A DNA stretch of 64,000 nucleotides. Source: a virus. Shown in pieces: positions 18,008 through 26,286 of the stretch (the stretch's first letter is position 1; each line of letters opens with the position of its first letter). The stretch lies in the IMG/VR virus record IMGVR_UViG_3300050821_003995, positions 1-64,000 of that record. One strand, written 5' to 3'. The notes under the pieces are model-generated. The model searched no databases, had not been told where the DNA came from, and saw only the letters and a program-made list of their open reading frames with translations. Made by a program: the position numbers and the translations under genes.

Positions 18008-18419
18008 TGAGATACCAATCCTTCAATGCCCTTGCGTCAGACAGTGCATTGTGTGGAGTTACTGGCACTGGGGCACCTTTAGGTGTCTTCAGGACACGCA
18101 TCGTGCAAGCAAAATCAAGGCTTGATCCATAATCGCGTCCAGCAAGCAAACTAAAAAAGTGTTCTGCGTCAGCGTGCCAATCACAATAGATCTCTGGATC
18201 GGTAAATTGTGTGATGAAGATGTGAAACATCATCCTAAAAACATCCGGGTTTAAGGGCACCCTATCAAGAACTGGAAGCACGTGTTCCTTAACCCACGGG
18301 TGTGGGTTGGCCGGCAGGTCACACACTTCATACCAAAAATCTCCCGTCTCAGGCACAACTGCCATGGAAATCAATTCACCACCAAATCCATTAAATTCAG
18401 TATCCAAAAACAGACGCAT
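17997..18419 (-). CDS. DEDD-type 3'-5' exonuclease-like protein
   Basis: 140 residues. The N-terminal RLFLDTEFNGFGGELISMA supplies the first D and E, and the C-terminal HNALSDARALKDWY gives the HxxxxD motif of DEDDh exonucleases. The overall size fits the small Rv2179c-like 3' exoribonuclease group. It sits between large terminase and portal, an unusual place, with eight bases to the terminase stop. It may act on RNA or DNA ends during packaging or late transcription; substrate not visible. Confidence 0.72.
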   Translation of the reverse strand: MRLFLDTEFNGFGGELISMAVVPETGDFWYEVCDLPANPHPWVKEHVLPVLDRVPLNPDVFRMMFHIFITQFTDPEIYCDWHADAEHFFSLLAGRDYGSSLDFACTMRVLKTPKGAPVPVTPHNALSDARALKDWYLNGH

Positions 18420-18426
18420 CTTACCC

Positions 18427-20097
18427 TCAATGAAGTCGTATGATGCCCACCGGGCGCTTGCGTTCGTTTGCTTCGAACATGTCCGTCAGCGTCACCGTAC
18501 AATCAGCCGGGTTGGTTGAGAACACCTTGGGCTTCTCAGCCTCAGGATCAACCACACGGCCAGCAACCATTCTGTCCAACACCTGACCAATGAGGCCCAA
18601 GGCGTCAACCATATCATCGTTTTTGCCCGCTGGGAAGGTCATCAATTCCCGCTTGAACTCTGAGAACCACTTCTCATGAAACGGGCAATAAAGCCCATCC
18701 ATGGCCATCCTGCCCCGAATTGACTGCGCACGAATAGACTTATCCCCCTTGGTCGGAAACTGCTTACGAGCAATATAAAGACGGCGCTCACGCAGGCGTT
18801 TAACAAGAAACGGCCCCACGCCACTTTTGATTTGCCCTGCTTCTTCAGCCCAGCCAAGTGGTTTCCACTTTTGAATAAGGTCACACAGCGCTTCCACCCA
18901 TTTATCAGAAGCCGCCTGCTGGCGCCAGAGGTCTAGCAGGAATACCCTGCTAGCATGATCCACCCCCACCACAATATGCACGGTGTAATCGTTCTTGCCC
19001 TCACTGACCGCATAATCGCTTGCCCCATAGATGTGCAAGCTTTCGCGTGACGGCATTTTGCCGCCCGGCCACGGCTTCAGCCAATCACCTTGGAAGAAAT
19101 CACCGGTATCCGGGGCCGGGCGCTGCTGATACAAGGCGGACCAGGTACGGGGCTGGCGCTTGAAGGTCTCAAAATGATCCTCAGGAAAGTGCTCGGGCCA
19201 AAGGCGCTCACCAATTTGGCGCCCTAGAGGGTCGTCGGCCTTTTCGGCCTCAGCCGGCAAGCACACCACATACCAATCGTTGCCATCACGGCACTTTATC
19301 CAACCTGATTCCTGATTGTAATCTTCAGGAAGGATACGACCCACAGGATCGTCCTCATTCCAGTGGGTCATAATACCAACTTCGAACGCATTGGGCTTTT
19401 TACGAGTCAGGAGGTCATCAGTATAGGCATCCCAAATCTTACCCCTGACCAATTCTGAATCCGCCTGTTCACGTCCCTTGATCAAATCGTCCCAAACAAT
19501 GCCATCGGCACGGTTACCGGTGATGCCGGTCAAAATACCGGCAGCCATCCACTCACTTCCGTTAGTAAGCATCCATTCGTCAACCGCTGATGATTCTTCA
19601 GACAACGAACAATCAAAAATTCGCCTGTAATTTGGCTGTTGCACAATAGTACGAGCGCGGCGACCAAATTTCTTGGGCAAATCGCTGCCATAACTAGCCA
19701 GAATAACAGACCGTTTTGGGAATCGACCCAGAAAATGAGTGGGAAACACCACACTCGAGTACGTGCTTTTTGCTGACCCAGGTGGCCAGAGGCCAAGAAG
19801 CCGTTTTATCTGCCCATCTTCAACCTTTTGCAGGCAGTCAATCCAAAGCAGGTGGTGGGCACCAAATTTTTGTACTAATGGAACGAACTTCTCACGTTCA
19901 TTGTCATCATCAATGGACTGGTTCGTCGGGACTGTGGGGATTTCGATCGAGCTTGCGTAAGTTAGCAGGCTGTTTCTTGCCCTTAAGCGCTTGCTGCTCT
20001 CGTCCTGCAATACTTTCAACTCGTTTGAGAGCCTCCGCAATTCGCTGATTGAGTTCGGCCCCACTGACTTCGCTGATTTTGCCATTGGCATCAACAT
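18427..20097 (-). CDS. terminase large subunit
   Basis: 556 residues. The ATPase has Walker A LLGLWPPGSAKST (about residue 105) and Walker B ADGIVWDDL (about 195), then a coupling TxW-like MTHWNED. The nuclease begins at YGASDYAVSEGKNDYT (about 360) and ends near GKNDDMVDALGL, the typical metal-binding acidic residues. It cuts and translocates DNA into the prohead with the small subunit. The frame starts 188 bases inside the small subunit gene. Residues 40-60 (RNSLLTYASSIEIP) look family-like, so the overlap is probably real. Confidence 0.9.
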   Translation of the reverse strand: MLMPMAKSAKSVGPNSISELRRLSNELKVLQDESSKRLRARNSLLTYASSIEIPTVPTNQSIDDDNEREKFVPLVQKFGAHHLLWIDCLQKVEDGQIKRLLGLWPPGSAKSTYSSVVFPTHFLGRFPKRSVILASYGSDLPKKFGRRARTIVQQPNYRRIFDCSLSEESSAVDEWMLTNGSEWMAAGILTGITGNRADGIVWDDLIKGREQADSELVRGKIWDAYTDDLLTRKKPNAFEVGIMTHWNEDDPVGRILPEDYNQESGWIKCRDGNDWYVVCLPAEAEKADDPLGRQIGERLWPEHFPEDHFETFKRQPRTWSALYQQRPAPDTGDFFQGDWLKPWPGGKMPSRESLHIYGASDYAVSEGKNDYTVHIVVGVDHASRVFLLDLWRQQAASDKWVEALCDLIQKWKPLGWAEEAGQIKSGVGPFLVKRLRERRLYIARKQFPTKGDKSIRAQSIRGRMAMDGLYCPFHEKWFSEFKRELMTFPAGKNDDMVDALGLIGQVLDRMVAGRVVDPEAEKPKVFSTNPADCTVTLTDMFEANERKRPVGIIRLH

Positions 20098-20557
20098 TCA
20101 GGTTGGTGTTCGTCTGATTGGGCTTGCCATAGGCACGGTTGAGGATCAAATCCGCCGCCTGCAACACCGCTGTGTCGGCCGCCGTAGGGTCATTGATGAC
20201 GTTGAAGGCCCGCTGCATGGCGGCGCTGGCGAACCGCCGCGCCATATCCTGAATTTCACGGGCTTCGCGTGCCACCGTCTCACGCAGCACAACCCTGGGA
20301 TGACGCGGGGGCTTGACTTTCATGTAACGTGACCTTCGTTTGGAGTAGATTGATATACCGTCCAACTCACCCTTAGCCGCTTTTTTGTTATGAATAGCCC
20401 AAGTCTTGCGTAATCCTTCCAACCGACGCGCATTGGCCTCAGGCGAGTAGTTTTCCGCTAGGCCAAATTGGCTGCCTTTCAATCTCTCTGACATGGCTTG
20501 ATGCTGCGGATAAGCCGTCAGTGTGGTTCGCCTGTCAAGTCTGTTCGGGGCGGTCAA
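19910..20557 (-). CDS. terminase small subunit
   Basis: 215 residues, basic. The central part has ARRFASAAMQRAFNVINDPT and AADLILNRAYGKPNQT, the conserved helical pattern of DUF5681-type and related small terminases. Residues 50-95 are strongly basic and likely contact DNA. It is directly upstream of the large subunit and overlaps it out of frame. It recognises the packaging site and recruits the large subunit. Confidence 0.75.
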   Translation of the reverse strand: MTAPNRLDRRTTLTAYPQHQAMSERLKGSQFGLAENYSPEANARRLEGLRKTWAIHNKKAAKGELDGISIYSKRRSRYMKVKPPRHPRVVLRETVAREAREIQDMARRFASAAMQRAFNVINDPTAADTAVLQAADLILNRAYGKPNQTNTNLNVDANGKISEVSGAELNQRIAEALKRVESIAGREQQALKGKKQPANLRKLDRNPHSPDEPVH

Positions 20558-21066
20558 TGCATCGCCTTCTTCATGCGCGCCAACAGCCTAGGATCATCGA
20601 CGTAAGGCGTCAAGTCGAGGTCTTTTGGCACCTTGATCAGTTTTTCGTGTTCGTCGGCCTTGATGTAGGGCCGGTAGGCTTCCTGATAGGGTTTCCAAAT
20701 AAGTCCAGCCTTCATGACCGCACGGCGCTCGTAGCCAGTGGCAGCCGCATGGGCATGGGCATACTTCCAGCCCAGGGCATCAATCACGGCCTTCTCAAAC
20801 GATTCGTGATCAATCAAGAACTGACGAACGTTGTATTCTTTGGTTTTGCCATCGTGGTGGTACGAAAACATTTCAGGAAGGTGCCGGTCAATGTAAATGA
20901 CCTTCCCGTCCTCGGAATAGCCAGCCAAATATGGCAGGTCGAAGTCGTCACAGAGCCGCTCATACCTGTGCAGCCGGCTCCTGATCTCAGGGTCCTTCTC
21001 AAGGCGCGTAACCAGCAACGTGCTCTGGCTGCCGGCCGCTTCCACATGTCTATGGCCTGTTGACAC
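20554..21066 (-). CDS. conserved phage protein, possible zincin-like fold
   Basis: 170 residues, GTG start, overlapping the terminase small subunit by four bases. The segment FLIDHESFEKAVIDALGWKYAHAHAAATGYERRAV has histidines and glutamates spaced somewhat like a metallopeptidase helix pair. A standard HExxH is absent, so this is weak. Position before terminase is typical of uncharacterised head proteins. Confidence 0.5.
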   Translation of the reverse strand: MSTGHRHVEAAGSQSTLLVTRLEKDPEIRSRLHRYERLCDDFDLPYLAGYSEDGKVIYIDRHLPEMFSYHHDGKTKEYNVRQFLIDHESFEKAVIDALGWKYAHAHAAATGYERRAVMKAGLIWKPYQEAYRPYIKADEHEKLIKVPKDLDLTPYVDDPRLLARMKKAMH

Positions 21067-21346
21067 TAGGGGCCTTCATTCTGCTACCCACCCGGTGAGC
21101 GTTCGGTACGCCTGATAACCTGTAGTGACCCTTACGGGCGTGCGGTGGATGTCCGTATCCGTGGGCACCCTTAACGTGACCATGCTGAAAAGGCTTGGGC
21201 AACGTGCCTACACCGTGCATGACACCGGGCGTCTCAGGCACTGAGGGCGCCGCGTAATTGCCAACCCCAGGCCCAGGGATAGGATTTGTGCCGGCGATTT
21301 GGTTCGCCGGAACCGCTGGGGTCTGACTATAAAACCTCTTGGGCAC
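21050..21346 (-). CDS. Gly/His/Pro-rich small protein
   Basis: 98 residues, basic, with many H, G and P in the second half (for example HGHVKGAHGYGHPPHARKG). It is similar in flavour to the C-terminus of the next gene upstream, so the two may have arisen from one low-complexity protein. No function known. Confidence 0.5.
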   Translation of the reverse strand: MPKRFYSQTPAVPANQIAGTNPIPGPGVGNYAAPSVPETPGVMHGVGTLPKPFQHGHVKGAHGYGHPPHARKGHYRLSGVPNAHRVGSRMKAPSVNRP

Positions 21347-22084
21347 TTATCTCTTTCCCAGCATGTGCGCCCCGGAATGTCCCGAGACGCGGTGAGCGCC
21401 CCGCCTGTGTGTACCGGTGAAACCGTGCGCACCGCTGGTGGCCGGCATTTTGAAGCTGTGTGCTGGCCCCATGCCGTGACCGATATGGTGTTCAGCAATG
21501 TCCTTGCTGCCCGCACCAATGGGTTTGCCGTGGGGCTGCTTCTCATGCCCCTCACCATCCTCATGTACCAAATGACTGCCACGCTTCTCACTTCCCACAT
21601 TAGCTACGGGTTTCATTGAGTGTCCTTCCTTGCCATGGGCTTCACTGCCCCAATGCTCACGCTGCTCGCCAGCAAAGCTCTGGCCTGAATGCCCCTGTGG
21701 GCCGTCATGAATGCCGATTGACTTGCCGCCCGGCTGCTTGGCCTGCTTGCCGCCGTCGTATTTGCCATACGGGGGCTTGCCCTCACGCTTGAAACCTGGG
21801 TTCCCCGGAAAGTGCCCACTACGGTCGTAGTTCTTTTCCTTCTTGGGTTTTGACTGACCACTTTCGGACAGCGCAATAGCCTGCGCTTGTTTGGGGTTGG
21901 TCACCACTGGGCCTTTGGGCGATCCTGAATGAAGTTCCCCTTGTCCAAACTTGTGCATCTCAGTTTTGACAACCTTGCGCTTCTGCGCCTTGGTGCGCGT
22001 GGGGCCTACGGGCATCGCCTTGCTCCTGTTCCGCAACGTAGTTGTTGCTATTTCGCTTAAATTCGGGTTTGGTGAGTTGACCAT
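21347..22084 (-). CDS. DUF6496-type protein with capsid-like N-terminus
   Basis: 245 residues. Residues 7-20 read PNLSEIATTTLRNR, almost identical to the capsid N-terminus (PNLSEIVTTTLRNR), although the DNA differs at many third positions. Residues 40-75 hold MHKFGQGELHSGSPKGP and VTNPKQAQAIALSE, the DUF6496 signature. The last 150 residues are G/H/K-rich and probably disordered. A plausible reading is a minor or internal head protein that shares an assembly signal with the capsid; this is inference. Confidence 0.68.
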   Translation of the reverse strand: MVNSPNPNLSEIATTTLRNRSKAMPVGPTRTKAQKRKVVKTEMHKFGQGELHSGSPKGPVVTNPKQAQAIALSESGQSKPKKEKNYDRSGHFPGNPGFKREGKPPYGKYDGGKQAKQPGGKSIGIHDGPQGHSGQSFAGEQREHWGSEAHGKEGHSMKPVANVGSEKRGSHLVHEDGEGHEKQPHGKPIGAGSKDIAEHHIGHGMGPAHSFKMPATSGAHGFTGTHRRGAHRVSGHSGAHMLGKR

Positions 22085-22085
22085 T

Positions 22086-22922
22086 TCAATATCTCACAAG
22101 AACAAAGCCCTGCGTACCCGCACCGCCCGAGCCGGTGCCATCAACATTGCTCGGGCCACCGCCACCGCCACCGCCGCCGTAGCCAATAGTTGGTGCGGCG
22201 CCAGATGTAGGGGTTGAGTTGCCGCCCGCCCCTCCATTGCCCCAATAAGATGTGGCACCACCACCGCCGCCCGATGTACCTGTCCCGCCAGCGCCGGCAG
22301 CAAAACCACCAAGTGCAGCACCATTACCACCACTTGATGCCGCGCTGCCACCACCGCCACCGCCGCCGCCTGCACGAGCATAAAATCCTGGTGTAGTTGC
22401 ACCGGCAGCACCGCCATTACCGGCCACAGCACCGCCAACACCACCTGCTGAGCCTCCACCGGCACCCCCAACTCCTCCAGTGGTACCCGTAGTCCCAACC
22501 CCAGGGAGACCACCCGTTAACGACGGAAATGAACTATTTGCCCCAGTAATTGTTGTGGCCCCACCCTGCACACCTGTCACGTTGTGTGCACCACCAGTAC
22601 CCGCAATGCCAACCGTGATAGTAAGCGTGGCCCCAGCCGTGACGTTTAGCGGATAGCCGCCAGTGCATTGTGCTGAGCCACCGCCACCACCACCGGCATT
22701 CGCGCCGGTCGCGCCGCCACCACCGCCACCGCCACCGCCGCCACAACCATCAACGTAGATAACAGTCACACCACCCGGAACCACCCATGAGTTCGCACCG
22801 GTCGTGGTGAAAAGTTTGGAGGTTTGTGCGTAGGCAGGGAACCCGACTTCGGCGTAGGCAAAATTTGTCAGCAAAATCGAAGTGAGCAACAGCCCCGCAA
22901 GGAATGTGCTTATCTTTTTCAT
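22086..22922 (-). CDS. exported glycine-rich protein
   Basis: 278 residues from the ATG at 22922 (AGGATTTGG upstream); earlier in-frame starts read through the previous gene. A Sec signal peptide is clear: MKKISTFLAGLLLTSILLT, then cleavage near AYA. The mature part is glycine rich with repeated GGGGG blocks, like glycine-rich adhesin or tail-fibre tips. A signal peptide is unusual on a phage structural protein. It may be displayed on the host surface or be a secreted component rather than a virion protein. Confidence 0.7.
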   Translation of the reverse strand: MKKISTFLAGLLLTSILLTNFAYAEVGFPAYAQTSKLFTTTGANSWVVPGGVTVIYVDGCGGGGGGGGGGATGANAGGGGGGSAQCTGGYPLNVTAGATLTITVGIAGTGGAHNVTGVQGGATTITGANSSFPSLTGGLPGVGTTGTTGGVGGAGGGSAGGVGGAVAGNGGAAGATTPGFYARAGGGGGGGGSAASSGGNGAALGGFAAGAGGTGTSGGGGGATSYWGNGGAGGNSTPTSGAAPTIGYGGGGGGGGPSNVDGTGSGGAGTQGFVLVRY

Positions 22923-22923
22923 G

Positions 22924-23814
22924 TTACCAAATCCTGTACGCGAGCTTGTGCCCTGTTGTCGCACACATGACGTGCGGGATGCCGGGCTTATAAGCATCGG
23001 GGGATTTTACCCATCCACCATTGGCTGCAAGAACATCACCCGTGCTACTTGACGCCGCCGTACCCTCTGACACGTTGCACGACTCGGACGGGTCGGGATT
23101 TGAAATCTGGAAACCATTCGTCGGCGTCGCCAGTGTCTGATCGACACCGCCGGTCGCAATGGTGATCTGCGAATAGGTTCCGGCCTGACCAATGTTTACT
23201 GCTTGAGAAGTCGGGAAGCTATCACTCGACACCGTGACGCGCGGGATACCGGCACCACCTGTACCCGTTCCGGTCACAACATTCGCACCACCAAATTGGG
23301 TTACGTTGTCAACCCAAGGGGACGTGCCCTGATTGGCTGTGACAGTGCCACCACCACCGTTGGTGCTGGCACCACCACCAATTGTCGTGGCCGCAATGGT
23401 GACCGTAGCCGCCGCCGTGGCAACCGTGTTGCCGCGTGCTCTTGCGGCACAAAAGCCAACTGCCGAACCTTGGAATACACCGTTAGCCGTGATGGTTGAC
23501 TGCCCGGTGGTTGAGTTAAGCGGATACACCTGAAGGGTGGACCACGTACCAGCACTGTCACAACTTTGCACTTCAGGAACGATGGTGCCCGACCAACTAC
23601 CCGTTACCGTAAAGGTGAAAGTGCCATAAGCACCAAACAGGCTCAGCGGATCGGTAACCTTCGCACCAACCGATACTGTGCCGGTGCCGGGTGACGTGGG
23701 GATGGTACCAAAATTGACCTGTGAGCCAAGTGTAACTTGATTGCCCTGCGCAAACGCCCCACAAAGCGAAGCAAACAAGAAGAAGCCGGTAAGAAATGCC
23801 CTCAGCTTGCCCAT
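22924..23814 (-). CDS. exported beta-rich protein
   Basis: 296 residues with a Sec signal peptide (MGKLRAFLTGFFLFASLCG, cleavage near AFA). The mature sequence is T, S, G, V-rich and strongly beta, resembling phage BppU-like or fibre-domain repeats, with two cysteines near the end. Its stop lies two bases before the next ATG, so it is co-translated with the glycine-rich exported protein. Function not recognised. Confidence 0.65.
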   Translation of the reverse strand: MGKLRAFLTGFFLFASLCGAFAQGNQVTLGSQVNFGTIPTSPGTGTVSVGAKVTDPLSLFGAYGTFTFTVTGSWSGTIVPEVQSCDSAGTWSTLQVYPLNSTTGQSTITANGVFQGSAVGFCAARARGNTVATAAATVTIAATTIGGGASTNGGGGTVTANQGTSPWVDNVTQFGGANVVTGTGTGGAGIPRVTVSSDSFPTSQAVNIGQAGTYSQITIATGGVDQTLATPTNGFQISNPDPSESCNVSEGTAASSSTGDVLAANGGWVKSPDAYKPGIPHVMCATTGHKLAYRIW

Positions 23815-23825
23815 TGCCCTGCTTC

Positions 23826-24164
23826 CTATTTTAGGAGTTCAACGCTCACCGGGCCTAGCCCGGCCAAATGCAACATATTGGCAACCGCCAATGTTACATC
23901 GAGAATTCTATGTTTCTTATATGGCCCCCTGTCGTTTATCCTTGCCACCACGTGATACCTGCCGTGTTTGACCAGCACCTTGGAGCCTAACGGCCACGTG
24001 CGGTGTGCCACCGTCAAGGCGCGATCATTCATGCGCTCACCTGAAGCCGTCCATTTGTTGTGGCGTTCATGGGACGTGTACACGCTGGCAATACCATTTT
24101 GCGCCCCAGCCGTGCCCGTGAGTGCTATCAACAGTGCAAGCGCGGCGGGGGTAGCGCGTCCCAT
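23826..24164 (-). CDS. RlpA-like double-psi beta-barrel protein
   Basis: 112 residues. A signal peptide (MGRATPAALALLIALTGTA) precedes a compact RlpA barrel: ASVYTSHERHNKWTASGERM, ALTVAHRTWPLGSKVLV, ARINDRGPYKKHRILDVT, AVANML. RlpA proteins are periplasmic lytic transglycosylases or peptidoglycan binders. It lies with two other exported proteins and may help lysis or wall remodelling in the periplasm. No lipobox cysteine is seen, so it is soluble. It has no SPOR domain, unlike bacterial RlpA. Confidence 0.82.
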   Translation of the reverse strand: MGRATPAALALLIALTGTAGAQNGIASVYTSHERHNKWTASGERMNDRALTVAHRTWPLGSKVLVKHGRYHVVARINDRGPYKKHRILDVTLAVANMLHLAGLGPVSVELLK

Positions 24165-24454
24165 CAGGGTGCCTTGTTGGCCGTTATTTTGATGTCTGTG
24201 GCGTATAGGCCCTTGGGGCCGGTTACTGCCGTGAAACTCACCTGGGCACCGTCATTGAGGGCCACAATGCCTGACTTACGAAGTTCCTTGACGTGGATGA
24301 AGACATCCTTCTCGGCTCCAACGTCAATGAAACCGTAGCCTTTCTCAGGGTCAAAAAACTTTATCTTGCCTGAGGACGGAAGCACAACAGCCCCGTTCGC
24401 CGGGGCAGTTCCAGTTTCGCTTGTCATCACAGAACCCACTTTGACGCCTGCCAT
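24164..24454 (-). CDS. cold-shock domain protein
   Basis: 96 residues with a 20-25 residue N-terminal extension. The domain carries GKIKFFDPEKGYGFIDVG (RNP1-like) and DVFIHVKELRKSG (RNP2-like). It probably binds single-stranded RNA or DNA as a chaperone. Start at 24454 or the ATG at 24427. It overlaps the RlpA-like gene by one base. Confidence 0.85.
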   Translation of the reverse strand: MAGVKVGSVMTSETGTAPANGAVVLPSSGKIKFFDPEKGYGFIDVGAEKDVFIHVKELRKSGIVALNDGAQVSFTAVTGPKGLYATDIKITANKAP

Positions 24455-24498
24455 TGAGAATGGACAAGCGCGATGACTAATTTATTGAATGGGTTCTG

Positions 24499-25230
24499 TC
24501 AAGGCTGAGGAGCCAGCCGATCAAGTATTGACGCCCTGCGGCCAGCTTCCAGCTCCTTGAGCTTCTGGCCTTTTTGAATATAGGGGTTGGCTTTCATCAG
24601 CCTGACCCGTTCGTCCAGCCGGTCACCGCTCAATACGACCGGGAAGTTGAAGCTGTCATGAAACATAAAATGTTTGGAATCAACGGAAGGACGTGTACAC
24701 TCGAAAGCGAACTTCGACGCAAGCTGTTCGGGTGCCCATTTGAAACCGTGTTGCTCCAAGGTGGGACGGTAAACCCGGCACAGAAGTTCGTCCTCTTTGC
24801 CTTTGACCGGAAATACATCACGGTGCTTGACCAAAAAATCCATCAAGCGCTTTGATCGCAAGCCTGTACCGTTGCCTACGTTGTGGCCGTCATTGTACCA
24901 CCAAGGTGCCCCAACATAATCGTATTCCAAATATTCTGGGTCCCACATTTCCGGGTTGGTTACCCAACCATCCCATTGGATGGTGAGCATGTGTTTTGAC
25001 GGAATATATTCTGGCAATTTATACCAAAGAAATTCACAATAACCCTGCACTGTGTTCCATGGCTCAATATCAACTTGACGGCCACCATGCGGTCCCAAAT
25101 ACTTATCGGAAATAACAAGCAAGTCTTCCGGTTCAACTAATTCTAAAGTATCCCGCAAAGCCAGCTTGGCCAGTTCGGGGCAGGTGGCATCCATCATTAC
25201 CAAAGTAACGCCCGGCAAATGCAACGCCAT
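24499..25230 (-). CDS. DUF5672 glycosyltransferase-like protein
   Basis: 243 residues. Key segments are HMLTIQWDGWVTNPEMWD, YLEYDYVGAPWWYNDG and VGNGTGLRSKRLMDFL, followed by EDELLCRVYRP. This is the pattern of DUF5672, a predicted GT-A-like sugar transferase found in cell-surface glycan loci. With the TPR glycosyltransferase at 6433-7833 it makes two sugar-transfer proteins in the late region. Targets may be virion proteins or host surface polymer. Confidence 0.75.
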   Translation of the reverse strand: MALHLPGVTLVMMDATCPELAKLALRDTLELVEPEDLLVISDKYLGPHGGRQVDIEPWNTVQGYCEFLWYKLPEYIPSKHMLTIQWDGWVTNPEMWDPEYLEYDYVGAPWWYNDGHNVGNGTGLRSKRLMDFLVKHRDVFPVKGKEDELLCRVYRPTLEQHGFKWAPEQLASKFAFECTRPSVDSKHFMFHDSFNFPVVLSGDRLDERVRLMKANPYIQKGQKLKELEAGRRASILDRLAPQP

Positions 25231-25416
25231 TTAGGTGCGGTGTTCCCCACACCACTCAGCGGGGCCTTTGTAAACCACGGTAGGGTAACGCCGACAAGCC
25301 CGATTGGTTGTGTTCAACCCCCGACCTGGGACCTCAAAATCGTGAGGGTCCTTGGTCTTCAAATCATAGTGCTTGCAGGTGAGACAGGTGGGTGAGTCTT
25401 CGGTTCGCTCGGCCAT
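25231..25416 (-). CDS. small cysteine-containing protein
   Basis: 61 residues from ATG at 25416 with GGAGGG upstream. CLTCKHYD, then a later CRRYP and WCGEH, make a likely single zinc site. Ends at the base before the next start. Function unknown. Confidence 0.55.
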   Translation of the reverse strand: MAERTEDSPTCLTCKHYDLKTKDPHDFEVPGRGLNTTNRACRRYPTVVYKGPAEWCGEHRT

Positions 25417-25494
25417 GGGTCCCTCCAAACTGTTCACAATGTATCACGATGCTGCCTACAGGCAACAGTAACCGGTTAATCGGCGGTTAGCGGT

Positions 25495-25566
25495 TCACGC
25501 GCAGTAGGTGGCTATGAACCACCAGAAAACTATGAAACCCAGAAACACGAATATGATTGTCGTCAT
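25495..25566 (-). CDS. tiny membrane peptide (candidate)
   Basis: A 23-residue frame starting MTTIIFVFLGFIVFWW and ending TYCA, one predicted transmembrane helix. It begins seven bases after the Dam stop within the TAACCGCCGATG linker. No ribosome site is visible, so expression would rely on coupling. Confidence 0.4.
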   Translation of the reverse strand: MTTIIFVFLGFIVFWWFIATYCA

Positions 25567-25572
25567 CGGCGG

Positions 25573-26052
25573 TTAACGCCCGTTTGTTGGTTCAAGGATA
25601 AAACAGGCGATATGCCGGCCGGTCCCTTTGCCTTGGGATCCATCCTCGGTCGCCAGCCACCGCACGCCGCCGAGATTCCGAATCTCCGCACCTGCCTTGA
25701 CCAACATCAGCACCCATTTATTGACCGGATAGACCAGCACGACGCGCTTGCCCTTAGCCTGCTCAGCTAGAGCCTTTCTGACCCATGCCGTGGGGCCTTT
25801 CTTGCGGCCCTGGTGCATGATGGATCCGAAGGGTGGATTGACATAGTTGGATTGGCCCCACTCACAGGTGAGGCCGTCAAAGCCGTCTGGCAGGGGATAG
25901 GGCGCTGGGTCGAAGTCAAAATCAAATTCGAGTTGGAGCTGCGCCATCAGCTCGGGTGGCGTGATCCAGTAATGCTTGCCGTCGTCGCCGTTGCCTACAT
26001 GGAATTTGTTGTCGGCAGGCGCGAGTAAAGATTGGTGCGGTGCGCCAGACAT
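25573..26052 (-). CDS. phage DNA N6-adenine methyltransferase (Dam family)
   Basis: 159 residues. WITPPELMAQLQLEFDFDFD with PAPYP and the catalytic SNYVNPPFGS (NPPF motif) match the phage Dam family (PF05869 type). It methylates adenine in DNA, most likely to protect the phage genome or alter regulation. Neighbouring linkers and codon style (many GCG, TCG, CGC) differ from flanking genes and match the 55-57.7 kb block, suggesting it came in with a second piece of the same foreign DNA. Confidence 0.82.
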   Translation of the reverse strand: MSGAPHQSLLAPADNKFHVGNGDDGKHYWITPPELMAQLQLEFDFDFDPAPYPLPDGFDGLTCEWGQSNYVNPPFGSIMHQGRKKGPTAWVRKALAEQAKGKRVVLVYPVNKWVLMLVKAGAEIRNLGGVRWLATEDGSQGKGTGRHIACFILEPTNGR

Positions 26053-26091
26053 TCGGGTGTTGTCGTCCTGCTTTAGCGTTCGTGTCGGCGG

Positions 26092-26262
26092 TTAGTCGTC
26101 GCGAAACGTCGTTTGAGAGCGGTCCATCACGTCGGCAATACGCTCAACTGCGGTCACAAAGCGGTCTAGCATGTCGATCATTTCCGCGTCCTTTTCCGCG
26201 AAGTCGAGCTTGCGTTTTACTCTCGCCGCCTTGCGGGCCTCGTATTGCTCTTTCGGCGTCAT
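26092..26262 (-). CDS. 56-residue helical protein
   Basis: ATG at 26262 opens MTPKEQYEARKAARVKRKLD and the frame ends FRDD-TAA. Highly charged and helical, probably a coiled coil. The stop is embedded in the shared TAACCGCCGACA linker. No function recognised. Confidence 0.55.
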   Translation of the reverse strand: MTPKEQYEARKAARVKRKLDFAEKDAEMIDMLDRFVTAVERIADVMDRSQTTFRDD

Positions 26263-26286
26263 GGCGACATACGTCCTGTTAACCGG

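Noticed and set aside
20554-21066. Metallopeptidase assignment
   Set aside because: The histidine spacing is suggestive but the HExxH motif is missing.
22094-22746. His/Val/Ala or Trp/Arg-rich frames across the glycine-rich gene
   Set aside because: They are shadows of GGC-type repeats in the other frames.
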